Shown in pieces: positions 25,121 through 37,286 of a stretch of DNA of 64,000 bases (positions are counted from its first letter, which is position 1; every line of letters starts with the position of its first letter). The position numbers were made by a program, and so were the translations under genes. The DNA comes from Polytrichum commune (lineage: Eukaryota > Streptophyta > Polytrichopsida > Polytrichales > Polytrichaceae). Under the pieces are notes generated by a model. The model did no database searches. It was given only the letters and a program-made list of their open reading frames with translations, and had not been told where the DNA came from. The DNA is taken from NCBI GenBank assembly GCA_950295325.1, contig OX485803.1, positions 76,275,554-76,339,553 of the forward strand, given 5' to 3'.

Positions 25121-27060
25121 TCCTTTTTAATTCCACTTATTCCCCACTCTTATGGTTCCTTGTGCTTCCTCCGTCAAAAGTGATTCTGTCCTATCTTTAG
25201 GGAAAGTTTCTATCACTCTATGTCTTTGACCTATTTCATTTGTGAAGCTCAAAAGCTTGGCAAGTAGTCCTTGGCAATTCGTCAGGACTGAAGTCCGGGG
25301 TAATGTCTTTTTGTAACCACATCGTCTTTGCGTAACAAGAATTGAGCTTTGCAATAACTTCAAATTAATTCATCTTAATTTAACTTACAGTCATTCAGCC
25401 AATCTTCACAAGACTGTAATCATCATCTTCATCTTCAACTGATTGGCAACTTGTCCACACAAATCCCCACAACATTATATATGATCAATGCATCAACAAT
25501 GTAGGCGATATTCCTTGATTAAGGCCTAATTACATTTTAAGCTCGAAAGTATTAGCCTTTGGTAATGTCTTACACTAAGTAGGCAACCTCTCTTTCCTGA
25601 GATGGTAATGTCTTTTGCAGCTCACGCCTGCGAATAACTCATCTCGTCTCTGCAGTCACTGCAACGGCTACATGCCAGGTAATGTCTTAGAGTAGGCCTT
25701 TGGCTATGCTCCCACAAGTGGCCTCTCTGTTCTCTTCCTCTCTTCTCTCTCAGGGACGACACCTGCTAAGCCTATAGCCTACATGACGTTACTCTCTCAA
25801 CTCTCATTCAAGGTCTCTCAGTAACCAGATGGGCGATAGCCCAGGGACTCACACGATAGCTCTTCCTCGATGCTTCGGCTCTCTGTCCGAGCAGGCGATG
25901 GCCCTAACCTCGACTATTTACCCTCACGGACTTCTCTCATGACTTCCCTTAACATAGCCTATCGCCCAGGCCTTGCCTCACGGAAGTTACAGACTTCCAA
26001 GACTCTACCACTCACTGCCTAACTGCCAACACTTCTCTGTCCCTCTTGCGGCCATTGCCTTTGTCCTTCTCTCAGGCAAATGGTCTTTAACCTGTGCACC
26101 AGGCTGAGAGAAGTCTCTCTCCTGTCTATGGCCATATTCAAACTTCGACTCTTCCTTCTTCCACTAGGCTATTGCCCTTCTTTCTCGGCAATCGGCCTTT
26201 GCTTCGTTAACTCGACTCACTCACAAGACGATGGCCATAGTCCGACTTCGACCATTGCTATTTCCAGACTCAATTACAAAATTCCTCACCTTCTCGGTGG
26301 ATGATACGTCTATTTCAACGCACACGGTTATTGCCAGAAATCACACAAGACATTTCACGATTATCAATCACACGACAACCAACTTCCACATTGAAGACAA
26401 TTGCATCTCACAAACATTTTACTCATACTGTCAATTTTCCAAGTCACATCAGAGTCCGAATCACTCGGCTCTTGCATCTACTCCTACTTTTGCCAGCCTT
26501 TTGCTTGGCATTGCCTATTGCTGTCGGCCTCAATCACTGAGTGCTCGACTTCCTAGCCTATTGCTCTGATTCTGAGACTATTGCAAGATTCTACAAAATG
26601 ATAATAGCATGTCTTGGCGATGGTCAGCCTCCTCCTTATCAGCGGGGGAGGTGAAGGCGGTTGCAACCGTCTAGGAATGACTATCGCCCTCGTTTCACAC
26701 TGGTGATTTGCCTTTAAACGACTATTGCCACTAATTGTCACTAATTTGAAAATGGTAGCTCTCCAGCTAGGCGATAGCCCAAAAATTGCGTTTACAATGA
26801 CCACTATTGGTGGGCTAGATTTGGGATAGAATGATTCTTGTGTGGATCCAAAATGGCTAATCATGAAAGTGGTGGTCTGAAAAGGATGCAGTGATTGGTC
26901 GGATAGGTGTTGTTTCACATCACTTGCGATCCCTTTTGGGTCTCGGAAGGGGGGTGGGGGGTTCACTCCCTCTTGTGTTATGTAACCACGTGCGTACAAA
27001 GGGTATTTTTATGGCGGCTATTTACCTCCTCATTTGGATTTTAGGGAACCTTTGAAGTAA
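25121..27060. other. pyrimidine-rich, compositionally distinct block
   Basis: This stretch is richer in C and T than its surroundings and contains many variants of short phrases such as AATGTCTT, CTATTGCC and GCGATAGCCC. Several medium-length open frames exist on both strands (26080-26569 plus, 26553-26999 minus) but none shows a domain. It may be the noncoding part or LTR of a retrotransposon; I cannot identify it. Confidence 0.35.
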
Positions 27061-27771
27061 AAGAAAAGCAACTTCACCAAATATTCAGCACCCTATAGGT
27101 AATTATAAAAGAAAACCTAGACTATTTCAAATGATACTTATAAAATTTTGATTTACTCATTCCGCACGAAGGCACACTTAAGACTCCAATGTGGCATGGT
27201 GTATATCCATGTTGCTATATATTGGTGAAAGAAGAGTGTACACATCATAACCTAGTCGTTCAATTTTCATTCATTTTGCATGTATTATATGTGAATATAC
27301 TCATTCTATTTTTTAAAAATCCCTCTATTATTTTTGTCATACTGATTTCTTTCTACCTCAAACCTAAAGTGGGGGTTTTCCCCTTATGCTAAATTATATA
27401 TAATCACATGTTTCGTAATTTAAGTAGGCTATGGTAAATCCAAAGTTTCTAAAAAATTTCTTGCCAATGAATAATAAGCACCCTATGGTTGTTCTCACGT
27501 GGTTTCTACTTTTCGGCTGGTCACCCCCCCCCCCCTGAGTTTTGGGTGTCATTGAGTTAACCGTTTTGTTTGCATTTGTATGCAAAGTAGGATATTTTGA
27601 TGCTCAAATTAGGGAGACTCTACTATACGAGTAGGGGGTTTGACTTACCTGACACTTTCAAAAAATATAACTAATTATTTACATGGAATGAAATTATGAA
27701 ACAACTTGCATTCCTCATCATTTTCTCTACTCCATCTCTAAAAAAAAATGCACACATCTCAAGCCACTCTC
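27061..27771. other. gene-free stretch
   Basis: AT-rich, no gene. Contains a run of 12 C residues near 27525. Confidence 0.5.
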
Positions 27772-27955
27772 CTAACATTATTTACCAGCTATCAACTGCT
27801 CCATTCTAATAAAATCAATGACATTGCTTCACTTGAGTTTACCAAGCTAAATTTTCTCTACTGAGAGAATAAACAAAGCACAAATTTGAATAGAATCTGG
27901 CTTATTTCCGGCCCCACCCAACATACATACTCAATTGAATAACGTCATGCTTTCT
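27772..27955. mobile_element. MITE family B copy
   Basis: Begins ACATTATTTACCAGC and ends TCAATTGAATAACGTCATG. It shares the internal CCGGCCCCACCCAACATAC block with the 8.8-kb and 32-kb copies. Confidence 0.6.
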
Positions 27956-28064
27956 CACCAAATCAACTTATTTTCACCGTTTTCAGTATATCTACCTTAT
28001 TCAATGTCACTAAACTCAAGTGCTATGTCCCTCTTCTATATGAATTTTGCCCCTCTGCCCTCAG

Positions 28065-28220
28065 CATAACATTATTCATATCCATAATAGTGTTTTGTGG
28101 GACAGACAATATTCCATGGAATATTCCCAACGTTCAAACCAAATTGAAAGAATATTCAAAATATTCTATGGAATATCGTCCGTCCCACAGAACATTGTTA
28201 TGGATTTGAATAATGTTATG
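28065..28220. mobile_element. hairpin MITE with ~60-bp inverted arms
   Basis: The 156-bp element has arms of about 60 bp beginning CATAACATTATTCATATCC and, in reverse complement from the other side, CATAACATTATTCAAATCC. They are complementary through TGTGGGAC and ATATTCCAT, leaving a loop of about 35 bp. A transcript would fold into one long hairpin and could feed small-RNA pathways. Confidence 0.8.
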
Positions 28221-28622
28221 ACGAACTTGGATTAAATAATAGCGTTTCCTTGCGGAGGACCAACTTTTGGGGAATAGGTTAGGGACATAGCACATTTCAT
28301 GAATCATGCTGCTTTTGATGGAGTTTTATTTAATGAAACAATTGTGTCCTGAACAACTGGATCACTCACAATCCACATGCAGTGGCAAAAATAATTTAGT
28401 GGAAGAATTTGAATTGACATTTGGAATTGTTTGGAGATGTTCCAAAATGGGGTAGAGTCCTGCAGAGGGGACCTCATCTGCCCTTAGCCCACCCTCGGTT
28501 TCACTATGGAATCGCGGTTCCTTACCATTGGTTCTCTTCCATTACACGAGTTTTAAATCTACGAATATATGGAGTGGAGTCTACTATTGTAATAGATCTT
28601 AAAACCATCCAATGGAGGGGAA

Positions 28623-29004
28623 CTACACTAAATATTGTATTTAGTGTCACCGATTCTATTTGTCAAGCTCAATACTGATTGTAAACCGCCTATGTAGTGG
28701 CACCCACACTAAATGTAAGCCTAGCATTATTTGTCATTCCTTTAAAAAAAACATTGGGCATTATAAATTTACAATGTTGCAATTATTGTCACTAACCAAG
28801 TGTTTATTCATCCAAAGTTCAATAACCCATGCCAATATTTCATTACCGAATTGTTAGGATGTAGAGTACCAGAAGTGGGTGTACTAAATTTAAAAGTAAG
28901 GTAGGTCGACAATATTTGTAAGCTTGTTCATAAGAAGTGTCGATAGAAAAGTTACAAAAATGACATAAAATACCATATGACACTAACTACAATATTTAGT
29001 GTAG
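28623..29004. mobile_element. DNA transposon family E-like (CTACACTAAATATTGTA ends)
   Basis: The left end reads CTACACTAAATATTGTATTT. The right end, reverse complemented, reads CTACACTAAATATTGTAGTT, so the inverted repeat is about 27 bp with one mismatch. Length about 382 bp. A related left end is at about 40497. Confidence 0.7.
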
Positions 29005-29062
29005 TGCTTCTTGGGGTAGAAGTAGGATGTGGAGTTGTCGTGTTTTAAGATTCTTGTAGGGA

Positions 29063-29705
29063 CCCAGGGAGTGCACTGTTCAAGTACTATAAATATACAC
29101 GTGCGTGCACAAAAGGGGTATTATTTAGAACAAGCATGTACAAAATGTACGTACAAGAGACATATTGCTATTAAGCAGGAAGTAGATGTACATGAGGCTG
29201 GAGATAAGGCTATAGAAAAATATATGTAAAGTACGGGTTTACACGTTTACGCGTTCAAGTTAGACCTAGACCAAGAATCATGCGTTTTTTCATCCACTAA
29301 GTAACAACCTTATTTGGAGTTATGATCTCACAGATCATATTATGGTAGAATTGGATACGGTTATTGCTTTGGCCAATTTGACGTATGATGCTGAAACAGA
29401 CACGTACAAACTTCATCCAAGTGATGAAAAAGTCTTTAACGACTTTATAACTAAAAATCCATGATTTGATAGTATACATATAATAGGGCCATATTTTTGC
29501 ATTTCCAAACATTTGTACACATGTTATATACAATTTCTGTATTTGTTTTTGGACCCTTGTGTACGTATGGAAATGTATTTTGAAGCAATGAGATTTGTAA
29601 GTATATTGCTTGATTTTAGTAAAAATAAAATGTATACAGGGGTATTTTAATAAGGGGCATGCACGCACGTGATACTTGGTTTTAATGAATAGTGCACTCC
29701 CTGAG
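29063..29705. mobile_element. hAT-type non-autonomous element, copy 2 (643 bp)
   Basis: Flanked by a perfect 8-bp duplication TGTAGGGA (29055-29062 and 29706-29713). The ends are CCCAGGGAGTGCACT and AGTGCACTCCCTGAG. It matches the 12.16-kb copy in inverse orientation, including CATGATTCTTGG-like and GCATGCACGCACGTGAT-like blocks, but contains about 125 extra internal bases. A 123-residue open frame inside (29297-29668, minus) has no transposase features and is probably incidental. Confidence 0.88.
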
Positions 29706-29773
29706 TGTAGGGAATATTAAGTGTTGATCCCACATGTTTCGAATTTTATTATGAAAAATGAGAAGTAGGTAGG

Positions 29774-30117
29774 TACACTAAATAGGTAGATTAGTGTTAG
29801 ATGAAGATTAGTGTTAGATGCAATAGTTACCTAAAACATTAATTTTCAACTGATATTACAATTAGTGTTTGAATAGGGTTTGAACAAATTATACCTTTTA
29901 CGAGGTTCTCATATTCTTCTTCCTTCAATTATTCATTCCAAGATTTACAAAATATCATCTAACACTAAATGCGCTCATGTAAATATATAAAGTTACTACT
30001 TGGTACAAATAGTGTTAGAGTTGACATTTAGTGTTCTAACACTATAGAGACAATTTACTTTTAGCGTTTTCGTCGACTATTAGTGTTTCCAACACTAATC
30101 TACCTATTTAGTATAGT
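29774..30117. mobile_element. MITE, family F (ACTAAATAGGTAGATTAGTG ends)
   Basis: The left end is ACTAAATAGGTAGATTAGTG; the right end is CACTAATCTACCTATTTAGT, a perfect 20-bp inverted pair. Length about 345 bp. Internal TTAGTGTT repeats are frequent. Noncoding. Confidence 0.8.
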
Positions 30118-30625
30118 GAGCTTGAAAGATTTCAAGAGACGACAACCCAAGGAAAGGCGGGTGGAGATGCTAGGGATGGGGTCCTCTTGGGGCAAGTGTT
30201 AATGACAGCTTCTCCAACACATGGTCCCAAGAATTTAGTGCTAGAATTTGAACCAACATTTGGAATTCTTGAAGATGTTTGAGGATGGGGTTGAGTGCTA
30301 CAAAGTGTTTCCATCTCTCTCTTTCCCCTTAGTTTCTTGTAGTAGGGCATACAAGCCTCTTGTCTTAAGGTTCGTACAAGAAATCTTAAGGGTTGATCCC
30401 ACATGTTTGGATCTTCTATAATAAAAATGCAAAGACAAAAGGTGAGCAGAACATAGGTAATGAGATTAGAAGGTTGCATGAGGTAGAAACTCAAGGAAAT
30501 GTTGGGTAGAGAGGCTTCTCTCCTCTCTGTAGAACTTGTCCCATGAATGTGAGAAAAGAATTTAAAGCCAATATTTAGAATTTGTGCAAGAAAACTACGC
30601 ACAAGTTTCCAGTTGGGAACCATAA
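30118..30625. other. gene-free stretch (decayed repeat)
   Basis: The plus strand carries GATCCCACATGTTT and AGAATTTGAACCAACATTTG phrases that recur at 28400, 29720 and 30540. A 203-residue minus-strand frame (30132-30743) runs straight across these repeats and into the next element, so I do not accept it as a gene. Confidence 0.45.
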
Positions 30626-31608
30626 GCTTAGGGTGAGTTTCCATGTAGGTAGCTCGTCCATCAAATTTTAGTGTGAACAAGAACAAACCTACCCGAATGT
30701 AGAGGGAATCTGGTGGGGTAGGGTTTTCATTTTCCAACGACACTAAATATCATATTTAGTGTCATATGCTATTTAATGTCACTATGGTAAGTTTTCAGAT
30801 GACACTGCTTATGAATGAGTTTACAAACATTGTCATGGATGATGGATGAGTTCATCCATTGGCCATAACTCTACCTTCTCTTGTACAATTATAATTGTTG
30901 ACACTAAATACCATATTTAATGTAGTTACTCCCATCTTCTCAAATCCGAACCCACCTACTAACCTCCGCCTCCCAGTGATCATGATGGAGTTTTGGACCA
31001 TCATTGGTTCTCTTGAGTCTTCAACATATCTTACTCCTTCGGTGACTGACACTTGTAGGTTGAAGATTCTTTAGTGGACACATGGAAATCTAGCAGCTGT
31101 GTCCACGGCCTTCCACATTCTAGTGGACTTCCAGAATGTGGCTAGATAGCGGTTTGTGCTTACTACATGTGAACACCTCGGACCCACTATATTCTAGAAT
31201 TTAGTGGGTGAGTGGCCGACATGAGTTTCCATGTAGGCCGCTCGTCCACGAGATTATAGTGTGAATAAGGACGAACCCACCCAAATGTAGAGGGAAACTA
31301 GTGGGGTAGGGTTCATATGTGTCAACTAGGTACTCCCATCTTCTCAAAGTGGGCCCACATACTAACCTCCTCCTCTTCTAGAAACCAATTTTCAAAAACC
31401 TTTGGTGACCGGCACTTGTAGGTTGAAGACTCTTTCCTTTGTGAACACATGAGAGTTTAGCGGCCCGTGTCTACGGCCCTCCACATTCTAGCAGACCGCC
31501 ATAACGCGACTAGATGGTGGCTTGCGCTCAAATACATGCAAACACCTCCGACTCACTGTTTTCTAGAATCTAGTGGACGAGCGGCCTACTTGGAAACTCA
31601 CCCTTAGC
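30626..31608. mobile_element. foldback-type element (GGGTGAGTTTCCA ends) with internal duplication
   Basis: The left end GGGTGAGTTTCCATGTAGGT is inverted at the right end as CCTACTTGGAAACTCACCC, with GCTCGTCCA also shared. A third copy of the end lies internally at 31225. The segments at 30925-31235 and 31325-31600 are direct duplicates (CTCCCATCTTCTCAAA, CCTCCACATTCTAG-like and TTCTAGAAT blocks). No coding capacity. Confidence 0.6.
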
Positions 31609-32009
31609 AGCCGCCTATCAAACTCGGACATGGTGTACAAAATTGGGAACGGATTAAACATCCCAAAAATTCAAGATTCTCAAATAGTATAGCTTCCATT
31701 TGCTTGAAGATGTCAATAACCTACTAGCGTGGGTGCAGTTGAAAAAACTTAGTGGTGTGGGCATGCAGACCCCCCAAGTGTTGAAATTCAGGAAGCAGTG
31801 CAGAGATGGGTTTGGAATTGCTTCCACGGAATTTGTGAGGAGCCAGCTCCAGGTGTTTTTCATCACATTGAAAACCGTCCTAGTCTCCTAGACTAATTCT
31901 CCTTCGTGTTGCTTCTCTTGGAAGTGAAGTCGAAGACTCGAAGCTTTTAGTAATGACCTCCCCCAGTCTAGCTTGACAGGAAATTATGTATTTGGAATTT
32001 GAGTCACTT

Positions 32010-32795
32010 GACATTATCCAGCTAGTACTGTGTGTTGGGTGGGGCCGGGAATAAGCCACATTTGTAACTATACCCTGCTTATTCTCTTTCACTAGTAGAT
32101 TCAACCTCAGGGCCACTTCACACATGAGCCAACAGCCGTGACCTTGTAATGGTGAGGACCCTTGACTCTCATCCAAAAGCCGTACCATGGGTGTTGGGAA
32201 AGCCATTTTATGTAGTCTTGGGCCCTCAAGCATAGTGTGGAGTGAGAATGGACCATGTTGTGGGACCATAACATATTTTGTTGGCAGAAAAAGAGGGGAG
32301 GATTTGGTTTAATATAATATGTCTCAAACTTTATCAATTCAAGAGAATTACTTGGTGGTGTCTCAGGGGTGGTGTTTGTCGTCTTGGAATCTGTTCTAGA
32401 ATCTTCCCTGCAATCTATCCTGAAATTTGTCCTCCTGGAAAAAATATTAAAAAAGTTATAATCTCCTGGAATTTGTGTCAGGTCCACCTCTTGGAGGTGG
32501 GTCTGACGCACATTCCGGTAGACCATGCACCCTTATCCACGACCTGCCATGTAGGACTCCATGTAGACTTTTCATCCACGAACTTTTCTTTAGGCCTTTA
32601 GGCCTTCACCTCCTAGTGTGAAGTGAACTTGACGGTCTCCATCTTTTTGAACAATGAGAGCTCTTACATTGCCATGGTCAAGGGCCTTCATCCTTGTGTG
32701 TGAAGTGGCCCTAATAAACTCGGGTGAAGCATTGTTATTGATATTATTAGAGTGAAACGGCTGATAGCAACTAAATAAAATTATGCAGTCCCAAG
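32010..32795. mobile_element. MITE family B copy split by another element
   Basis: Left part CATTATCCAGCTAGTACTGT...GGGTGGGGCCGGGAATAAGC (32013-32109) and right part GTGAAGCATTGTTATTGATA...AATTATG (32713-32795) together equal the 27.8-kb family B element in reverse orientation. The element at 32110-32712 lies between them. Confidence 0.55.
32110..32712. mobile_element. nested DNA element (AGGGCCACTTCACACA ends)
   Basis: A 603-bp insertion whose left end AGGGCCACTTCACACA is exactly inverted at its right end (TGTGTGAAGTGGCCCT). An internal short hairpin (GTCAGGTCCACCTC / GGAGGTGGGTCTGAC) is at 32477-32507. Noncoding; several overlapping frames have no domain. Confidence 0.65.
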
Positions 32796-33134
32796 AGTCA
32801 TGTTTAATCATGTTCAATGATTTTTGCGTTGAAAATCTTGAACTAAGGTCGGTGCTATAATTTTTAAAAAATAAACAAAACCTTTCTAAAACGTATTTCA
32901 TTTCCCAACACATACCATCAAGGGTGCAGTGGAAATCTGCCCCTATAGGTTCATAGATAAATCATACCGAATTAATCTCAAAAGGCTAATTCGGGTCTTT
33001 GACCCTAAATTAGGTTTTGTGTTGTTTAAAAATAAAAACTTCATGGTTTACATAAGATTTAGTCCAATTGAAATACACAAATTCCTGTGCAACACTCGTA
33101 GGGCACGCGTGAATCTTGTTTAAACTACTCGACC

Positions 33135-33360
33135 ATTTGATAAATGGGGAGAACCGACGGCTAGTTACGGATGAACCGATTGAGTTGAGAAATTACGGGT
33201 TGAAGTTGCAGTATTCAGGAAAATTACTGATCGTTTTAGAGGAATTTAGAGAAATACCTCAAATCCATAAAGAAAAACCAAAAAGATGTCAACATGTAAC
33301 CAGTTGGACTTGGAAACACTAGGACCTCAACCTCATTACGCTAAAATGTCTCCCCGGGCA
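33135..33360. repeat. dispersed repeat family C, third copy
   Basis: Block order as at 10267: CCGATTGAGTTGAGAAAT, GGTTGAAGTTGCAG, TTTAGAGGAATTTAGAGAAA, TGTAACCAGTTGGACTTGG. Confidence 0.55.
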
Positions 33361-35733
33361 CTGCTACCATTTTGCAGTGGCAGATTGCCTTCCGTTCTAG
33401 TAATTGAAAGTGTTGCACATATTACCACTCCAAGTGTCTTTATCGGCACTTCCAAGCTCAAATTCAGTTAACAACCTCCCTTTAAAAATAAAAAAGCTTG
33501 CAGGCAGTGGTGGGGTAAGTAGACCCCATGCTATATTTGTGCAAAAATTTCTTCAAATGTATCCTGACCAGAATAGTGGACTTTGCTTCACTGTTAGGAA
33601 AAGGTAGCATTCACAACCCCTATAGTGTGATTTGGGCGAACCGACCCATACACTTGTTCCTTGTTGGATGCTTAACCCTTGCCTCCAAGGAACCCGTGTA
33701 CGGGTTGTTTCGCCCCAGCCTATAGTGTGGTCTTTGGTATACCACATCACGCATGAAAATAGCGTGCACTTGCTTGTAATGAAAGTTAGGTACATTTCAA
33801 TCTTCAACCACTCACTATGTTCTCATATAACTAGTTGTGGTAAATTATTAGTTGTAAGGTATTGAGAATGTGAATGCAAAGAGTATAAACTCACTTTTTA
33901 CTTTCAAACTTTGAGAGAGAACACATCAAAAATCAACATGAAGAGTAACTGATCTTTAGATGGTCACTTCACGGGCCAAATGGGTAAGGGTTGGGAGGTG
34001 AGGGTGGTGGGCTCTATAAAAAGAACATGAGAAGCTCAACAAAATTGATTCTTTGTTTGTGGAAAATGAGCAAGATTTGATGGAAATATCCTTAGTTGAA
34101 GCAATTGGAGGTGTTTCTTGAAAGTAGATCTTGATAATCTTTGAATGGTCATTGCACCCCAAATGCTTAAGACATAGGAGAAGATCGAGTGTCCAAGAAA
34201 AGAACGTGAGAATTGAGCTACAAGATTGCCTTCTTAATTTTGGAAATGAGCAAGATCTGATGGAGATATCATGATTCATTTTAAGCAACCGGAGGTGTCT
34301 CTCGAGGGTAGATTTTGGTGTTCAAAATAAAAAGGCATTGTGCCCAAATCACTAAGCATTAATGAGTGATCTTGATCCATATAAAAAGAGCATGAAACAC
34401 TCTACAAGATAGACATACTTTATTAATGGAAAACAAGTAAGATTTGAATCCAAATTCTATCATTTGAAATAACTGAAGGTGTTTCTTGGAAATAGATGTT
34501 GGCAATGAGTAGCACTTGAAAATAGATTTTGGTAAGGGCGTGCTCACTTCAAGGAGAAAAAATCACTTGTTGAATAGATAATAATAGATTACACACTATA
34601 ATTTAGAGGACACTAGAAATATTGAAACCTACAATGTGGACCTCCAATGTTATATACTGTGGTTTGACAAGTGTGCATCCAATGTGTTTAGTGTGGACAT
34701 TTTGTTTCTAGTGTGGCCCCCAATATTTACCATAATCAATATAGTGGTTCCAATCCACTATGCATAAAATAGATTGTGCTAAAGCCAAAGTTGACGTACT
34801 TATGTTTTTACAACTTCTCTCATTTTGATGCACAGATGCAGCAGTGTACGAAACATTTTGTAATCGAGATTACAAAATATACAACAGATGCAGTAGGTGT
34901 TCACTAGCGCCTTATTAGCTTGATACATGTACAACAAATCCTGCCTCCATGGGAGTTAAAATAGAATGGATTATTTCCTCCAGTAAATAAGTATACAGTA
35001 GGCCTCCAGAATTAGTAGTCAAATGCACTTGGTGATAGTTCAATGGTGACCTCAGCTCAGAGATCCAATCTCCGGGGTTGAGGGTGATGACCTCGGGAGA
35101 TACATTGCCAATGCTCTCAAACCTTGACACTCGCTTGTTGTTGATTAAACACATTTAATAGTAGTTATAATAATAATTGTTTAAGGCGTGTGACTCTAAA
35201 CTTGCAGACACTTCAAACTGAACGACTATTTTGGACTGTTGGATTAGATAAAAAATTGAAATCATGAAGTTTTTCATAATTTTAAATTTTAGTATTGGAG
35301 ACTTTGAAATGCAAATGTTCTAAGAGGTCAAAGCGAGGACCCTCTTTCTTAATAAGCTATACCACCCAAATATAGGTGTCCAATTAAGAAGAATGATCTC
35401 ATGAAGTCCACATGGGTCAAAGTAAAATGACCACATATATAAGATCCACGCACTGTCCTCACCTACCTACCACACTGATATGTGCGATAGTAGGTTGACC
35501 TCGTGAATAGTTTGACTCTGTACCCATGTAATTCATTATCTTGTGTCAAAACCAAATCACAAAAATGTAGTACTTCATTTGTTCATCCGTATAGCAACCA
35601 CAATGAAGACACACTTTATTTTCTCATTGTGGTGGTAAATATTCACAATAATGTGGAACATTGACAATGAAGTAGCGTCACCGGTTAACCCAATTGTACA
35701 CATTAGTGTAGCTAACCTTGGGTATAAGTATTA
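33361..35733. other. gene-free stretch
   Basis: No gene supported. The part at 34030-34540 contains three loosely similar units (GAGCAAGAT..GATGGA..AT followed by GGTGTTTCTTG.AA.TAGAT), a decayed tandem repeat with a period of roughly 170-180 bp. Confidence 0.4.
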
Positions 35734-36072
35734 CAAGGTAGATAGGTCTTTTACTTTTTTCAACTAGCCCACTTCACCTAGGATATGAAGCACGCGATTA
35801 GTACAAGATGATTAGAAAATCCAAATCAAGGCATTAGCCACTTTCCTTATAATTAAAGTGAAGATTCTCATGCTCATTTAATGGTCATATAGGCCCCTCC
35901 AATTATGTTGATTGTTGAACTTAGATTAGTTATCATAGTTTGAGCACGTACTTTGATCTCTTTTAAACACATGTCTTTTTGGTATCCATTCTTGGAGCCA
36001 CATCCATCCACATACCACTCAAATATACGTGTCCGATTAAGATAAGTAACAAAATTAGACACGTCTACCTTA
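35734..36072. mobile_element. MITE family A copy
   Basis: Left end CAAGGTAGATAGGTC; right end GACACGTCTACCTTA. Internal family A blocks are in reverse orientation. Confidence 0.7.
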
Positions 36073-36094
36073 GATCACAAACAATGAACATGGA

Positions 36095-36310
36095 GAATTG
36101 ACTATTAATTATATATGAAGTGGTTGAGTTTGAGAAATAGTTGGTCTAAGTTCAAGACTTCAAGACAAATACCAATCATTTTAGAGGAATTTATGAAATG
36201 TACCTCAATTTAATAAAGAAGAACCGGAAGATCACTACATGTAACCAGTTAGACTTGAAAATGCTAGGATTTTTACCGATTATACCCAAAAGTCTCCTTG
36301 GACACTGAAG
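36095..36310. repeat. dispersed repeat family C, fourth copy
   Basis: Contains AAGTGGTTGAGTTTGAGAAA, TTTAGAGGAATTTATGAAAT and TGTAACCAGTTAGACTTG, ending GGACACTG as in the other copies. Confidence 0.55.
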
Positions 36311-36687
36311 GCTGGTGCACACGGGATCCCAAGTCACTTGAGGTCAATCCATGCAATCCCAAGCATTGAGAGCATGGAAATTGGGACTAACCACTTCACA
36401 TGGGTTCCCAAGTCTTAAGCCCCAAGTATGACATAAATGCCTACATGGCAACACTCTTTGAAGGTGAAGCTTGCAATGGGACTTGTGTGGAGAGTTGGGT
36501 CGAACAAAAAGCTAGACCTAACTTTTCAACACAAGTCCTGCGAATGCTTTTGCACAAAACAATGAAGATCCGACTTTAATTAATGAATATAAACCATGTT
36601 TTCAATGGTTTCTTGAGGCTCGAAAGTTGGGGGACTTTGCCTCCGTGTGGAGACTTGGGACTTGGGACTCCATGTGAACCGGTGTAA
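36311..36687. mobile_element. PIF/Harbinger-like MITE, second copy
   Basis: The left end (GGTGCACACGGGATCCCAAG) is inverted at the right end (CTTGGGACTCCATGTGAACC). It is collinear with the 4001-4375 element, including CTACATGGCAACACT. It ends about 275 bp upstream of the TATA box of the DUF3455 gene. Confidence 0.65.
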
Positions 36688-36963
36688 AGAGTTATGGTGT
36701 GAGTGGCGAAAGAGACTGGTAAGCTGCCCAGGGTGGGGACATGGCAATCAGCATATTCCCAACACCTTTCAGTGTCACTGTGGTCCGGAGTCAACACTAT
36801 GGTCGCGTTCGTAAGTTACACCAATATTTACATAAGAACACGTGTGTCATTGGAAGGTCTTCCTGTTCACCAGTAAGACTTTATAGAGATTTATTGATGA
36901 ATACACTTATTAAAAAATAGTGGGTCCATCTTTCAAAGCTGCTGCAACCAAGTGACTGTTTCA

Positions 36964-36970
36964 TATAAAG
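36964..36970 (+). promoter_or_regulatory. TATA box of the DUF3455 gene
   Basis: TATAAAG within CATATAAAGAGCTCC, about 320 bp before the start codon, leaving a leader of roughly 290 nt. The TATA box and surrounding bases also survive in the duplicated promoter fragment at 40200-40480, which argues that this stretch was a real promoter. Confidence 0.6.
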
Positions 36971-37286
36971 AGCTCCCAGGATAAACCTTCTCTCACAACC
37001 AGCACAACTATCACACGCTGCTAACTTAACTCTTTCTTGAAGACTCTTCGGCTCTTCCTTGTTGCAGTCGACGTCAAAATCGTGGCAGGGCTCCATCAAG
37101 TTGTTGTCTTGTATTTGAATCCGAAGCAATCTCCAACAACACCGCCGGTACAAGAGGTGTGATCATTTCAGACTTGAATCCCAACGGCCAGCTGGGTGTT
37201 TCCAGAGGCAAATTCATCCGGAAACCAGCAAGAATATAACTAGCTAGTAACAGTTTCTGCAAACTTGTTCGGCAGTTACAGCGAAT

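Noticed and set aside
26080-26999. Open frames of 75-148 codons in the pyrimidine-rich block
   Set aside because: No domain, frames overlap on both strands, and the CT/CTATTGCC phrases recur, so the openness reflects composition.
29297-29668. 123-codon frame in the hAT element
   Set aside because: No transposase motifs; it is broken in the other family copy by a 125-bp length difference.
30132-30743. 203-codon frame on the minus strand
   Set aside because: It crosses repeat boundaries into the element at 30626 and shows no domain or coding-like composition.
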